Shown here: piece by piece, positions 61,301 through 64,000 of the stretch | Layout: the number at the start of each line of letters is the position of its first letter | How positions within the stretch are numbered: position 1 is the stretch's first letter | Assembly: GCA_018389105.1 (NCBI GenBank) | Contig: JACATO010000690.1 | Location: 186,001 to 250,000 of the forward strand | DNA: 64,000 nt | Direction: 5' to 3' | Source: Nautilus pompilius | Taxonomy: Eukaryota > Mollusca > Cephalopoda > Nautilida > Nautilidae | Notes under the pieces: generated by a model | Told to the model about the DNA's origin: nothing | The model's input: the letters and a program-made list of their open reading frames with translations, nothing else | The model's database searches: none | Translations under genes and position numbers: made by a program

Positions 61301-64000
61301 ATTTTGGTCATCCTACTGATGTTCCCAGTTGATCACTTCTATGTGATAAAACACAGTATCTGACAAAGGGCTTTAAGGTCATCATAGTTGTAATGCATGT
61401 ATCTATTGTTCAAGGATATTGTGAGTGACTTTTCCATAAAAGACCACTTTTGCAGACAAGAAAATATCGACAGATAGAATACCTGAGTACCTCCATGATA
61501 GAAGAGATACACAACTCTATTATTTGTTTGTCGGCTAATTACTGACCTTGTGTAATTTACTGTTAAAAAAAATTGACACATTTTCATTTTAATTTTTTAC
61601 AATTACTTTTGAAAATAAAACTTGCACTCTTACCAAGGAGCATTTATTTGTATACTTGAACATTTGAAAAGTGCCACTGTTAGTTGGCTATGGTGTAACA
61701 ACACATGTGAAAATATCAGAAATGAAGCTTGAACATCCATGACAAAACAATATTGTGATGCCATGTCCTGCCAGTGATATCTTCACACTTGTTGCAGTTC
61801 TGTGGCAAGCTTTTGATACGTGCATGGTACAGTATAGTGATATCTTTTGCGAAGTTGATGCTTGCACTTGTTCCAAATGCTTGATAATTTGGAGATCAAG
61901 ATGGTTGAGTAGTCTGTCAAATGCACTGGAGTTATATTTCCTTAACCCTTTTAAGTCTTTTTCTTTTTTAGTTTTTCAGCAGTTGCTTTTAATTTCATGG
62001 TATTTGTGTCCAATCAGTCTTGAGAGGATGTAAGAAAGCTTATTATCTTTGGGCTGATGCAGGCATTATTCTTCCAAAATTTCAGATGAGGCCTGTTACT
62101 GTAGAAGAGAAAGGAACTACCTTAATATTGATTTTTATCGGTGATTGTTGACATTTTTCAAGGCAGGAATGTGCAGCTGTGTTCGGCAATAAAACTTAAT
62201 GCAATATTTTTCTTTTTTTTGCATATCCATTATTGTTACATTTTGTTTTACAGGGGTTTAGCACATTTGACAACAAATATTCAGGTTCATCAACAACATG
62301 CATCAGCTTTTCCAAGAGATAAACACTAAAAAATTATATGTACATATCTTGTAAATTATCCAAAGGTGCCTAATTTATGTAGAATAAGACAATTTTGATA
62401 AGTATTCCTCTTAATCCAGCCATTTCTATTTAGAGATGTGCTGTTTGCATGCAGTAAATCTATCTACATTGTGATTTTTTAAAAAAATATCTTGTATAAT
62501 TATATACAGATTTTGTTTCTCTGTATAAATAAACTTCAATGTATTTATTGGAAGAATAGCAGGCATTAGACTACAGATTCCATTTAATGAGGGAAAGTAA
62601 ATTTGAAAAAAAAAAGTAGTAGTTTACATTGTAATGATGTTGTTAAAGTTTGGGATACACAACCCTCAACTAAGCAGGGAGGCAAGGCCTCTGGTGTTCC
62701 TTGTCATAGCTGTCAGCATTAATTTGGTCTCCTGTAACCAGAGAGTTCCTAGTCATTTAAGGGAACAATCTGGCCACTGCTCTGCAAATTGCCCTGAAAG
62801 GTCAAGTCAGTAAAATTGATTAGTTAGCTCTGTGTGGCTGAGATTCTATAATGCCATCTCCATTCTGTTTTTCTAACTTTCCAACATCCCTGCTTTTTGA
62901 TACATGGGAAAACTTTTAAGCTTCAGCCCCCCCCCCCTCTCTCTTTTTTTTTTTAAATGTTAGAGTGATGCTTTCCTGCAGGCTAGCATCCTGAGAAACT
63001 GTTTTGGTGGTGGGTTCCAAAGAAAATTTGAGATCATTTTAGAATTATGCCCAGTTTATACTAAAACATTCAACCATATCTGAGTATAGTTCTTCTACAG
63101 AACTTAAATCACAAGAAATGGTTTTGAATTCTCAAATATTTTACCATCAGTGCAGTGGTATTTCTGATAGATGTTTTAGGGGGCCATTCCTTACCATTAT
63201 CATCATAAAGGTCATGGTGAAGAAACCTCCCATATATTTTTTTTTCCATTAGTTAAACTAAATTAAAATGTAATCCCCCATTGTTTCCTTGTCAGATAAA
63301 TTCTCCTTTGTATCTTATCATGCCAACCAACTTCTTCACCTGTTCCTCTTGACCTTTGACTCTTGAACAGGTAGTAAGGGGTCAACATGAGGTTATTGAT
63401 TGTTAAATAGCTCCACTATAATGACCTTTGGTCTGCAGAAGATTATTTCTGCAGTAGCCAACCTTGGAATTAACTGGGACTTTTGTCAGTTGAAAAGTCC
63501 TTTGATCTTTAAAGAAGACAGGATCTCTGCTGCCTTATCACTGTACTATTTAGTCTCCCCACTAGATAAGGCACCTTATAGTCTGATTCCTTAAGTGGTC
63601 CCTATTTGCCAGGGACCCAAGAACTTGTTGCTTCATTTATAGAGGATTCCCACATTCTCTGACTGGGTTGATGGCATTTAACTACAATATGGTACATTGG
63701 GTACTACAACTGTTGATCCTTTATTTATTTATTTATTTATTTTTAATACAAGAAAATCTTAAAAGAGACTCAGATTTCTGGTATCAGTAACAGAAAACCC
63801 TCTTTCTTTTTTTCTTTTTTTTTTAAAAGAAAAAAAGGGGGGTGGAGGTGAGGATAAAAAAAAACAATGGCATAAACCAAATGGAGGGTGACCCACTAGT
63901 AGAAAGGTGATCTAAATGAGTAACAATGGGTGGAAAATTGTGTTTTCATATGAAAACTCCCATATCCTGTAGACCTGTGTTTTGCCAGCTGGAGAATTGC
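58373..64000. other. Intergenic or intronic, no gene seen
   Basis: AT-rich with many T-runs (for example 60.43 kb), a C-run near 62.93 kb, a TTTA tetranucleotide run at 63.72 kb and a protein-like plus-strand stretch near 61.76-61.90 kb mentioned in the findings. No exon is supported. Confidence 0.45.
63719..63741. repeat. (TTTA)n microsatellite
   Basis: About five to six TTTA units. Confidence 0.85.

Noticed and set aside
1..64000. Bacterial-type operon, defence island or prophage
   Set aside because: There are no long ORFs, ribosome binding sites or gene clusters. Introns, mariner, SINEs and the CpG island indicate an animal nuclear genome.

Overview
The window looks like nuclear DNA of an invertebrate animal. 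It is AT-rich and intron-dominated, with long homopolymer and dinucleotide runs, animal-type splice signals, one CpG-rich promoter island, a decayed mariner element with TA target-site duplications, and tRNA-derived SINE fragments. A lophotrochozoan such as a mollusc fits the general character, but no single feature proves the taxon. There are no long intact ORFs, rRNA genes, CRISPR arrays or operons. Coding sequence can only be inferred from short exon-like segments with splice sites and compatible reading phases.

Layout. (1) 1-23,044: a predicted multi-exon gene on the minus strand (gene A). It starts in the CpG island, its first coding exon is 22,841-23,044, and it probably ends at a TGA at 3,011. 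I assembled eleven further candidate exons, six of them consecutive and phase-consistent. The product is not recognised. Its introns hold a transposase-like remnant (about 3.4-4.7 kb), a mariner copy (11,258-12,448), a 370-bp TA-flanked MITE (14,111-14,480) and SINE fragments. (2) About 22.5-24.4 kb: a CpG island acting as a divergent promoter. A YY1-type motif lies over the gene A start codon. A CACGTG palindrome lies between the genes. An upstream ORF ends by overlapping the gene B start codon. (3) 23,320 rightwards: gene B on the plus strand. It begins with a well-supported exon encoding a single membrane-spanning segment. The best continuation is 40,007-40,050 and 41,778-41,828, giving a 77-residue membrane microprotein, but other acceptors fit the same phase. 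(4) The remainder is intronic or intergenic and contains several unassigned exon-like segments. A 62-bp minisatellite of about 24 copies at 54,958-56,420 is the most conspicuous structure in the window.

How it works together: the two genes appear to share one island promoter and diverge from start codons 275 bp apart. The plus strand looks richer in T-runs to the right of the island and in A-runs to the left, which would fit divergent transcription. I found no convincing new multi-gene system. The points most worth checking are the divergent promoter with its overlapping uORF, the membrane microprotein, the unidentified gene A product, and the minisatellite with its variant order. Splice-site reading by eye in AT-rich DNA gives false exons, so confidences are kept low where several solutions exist.
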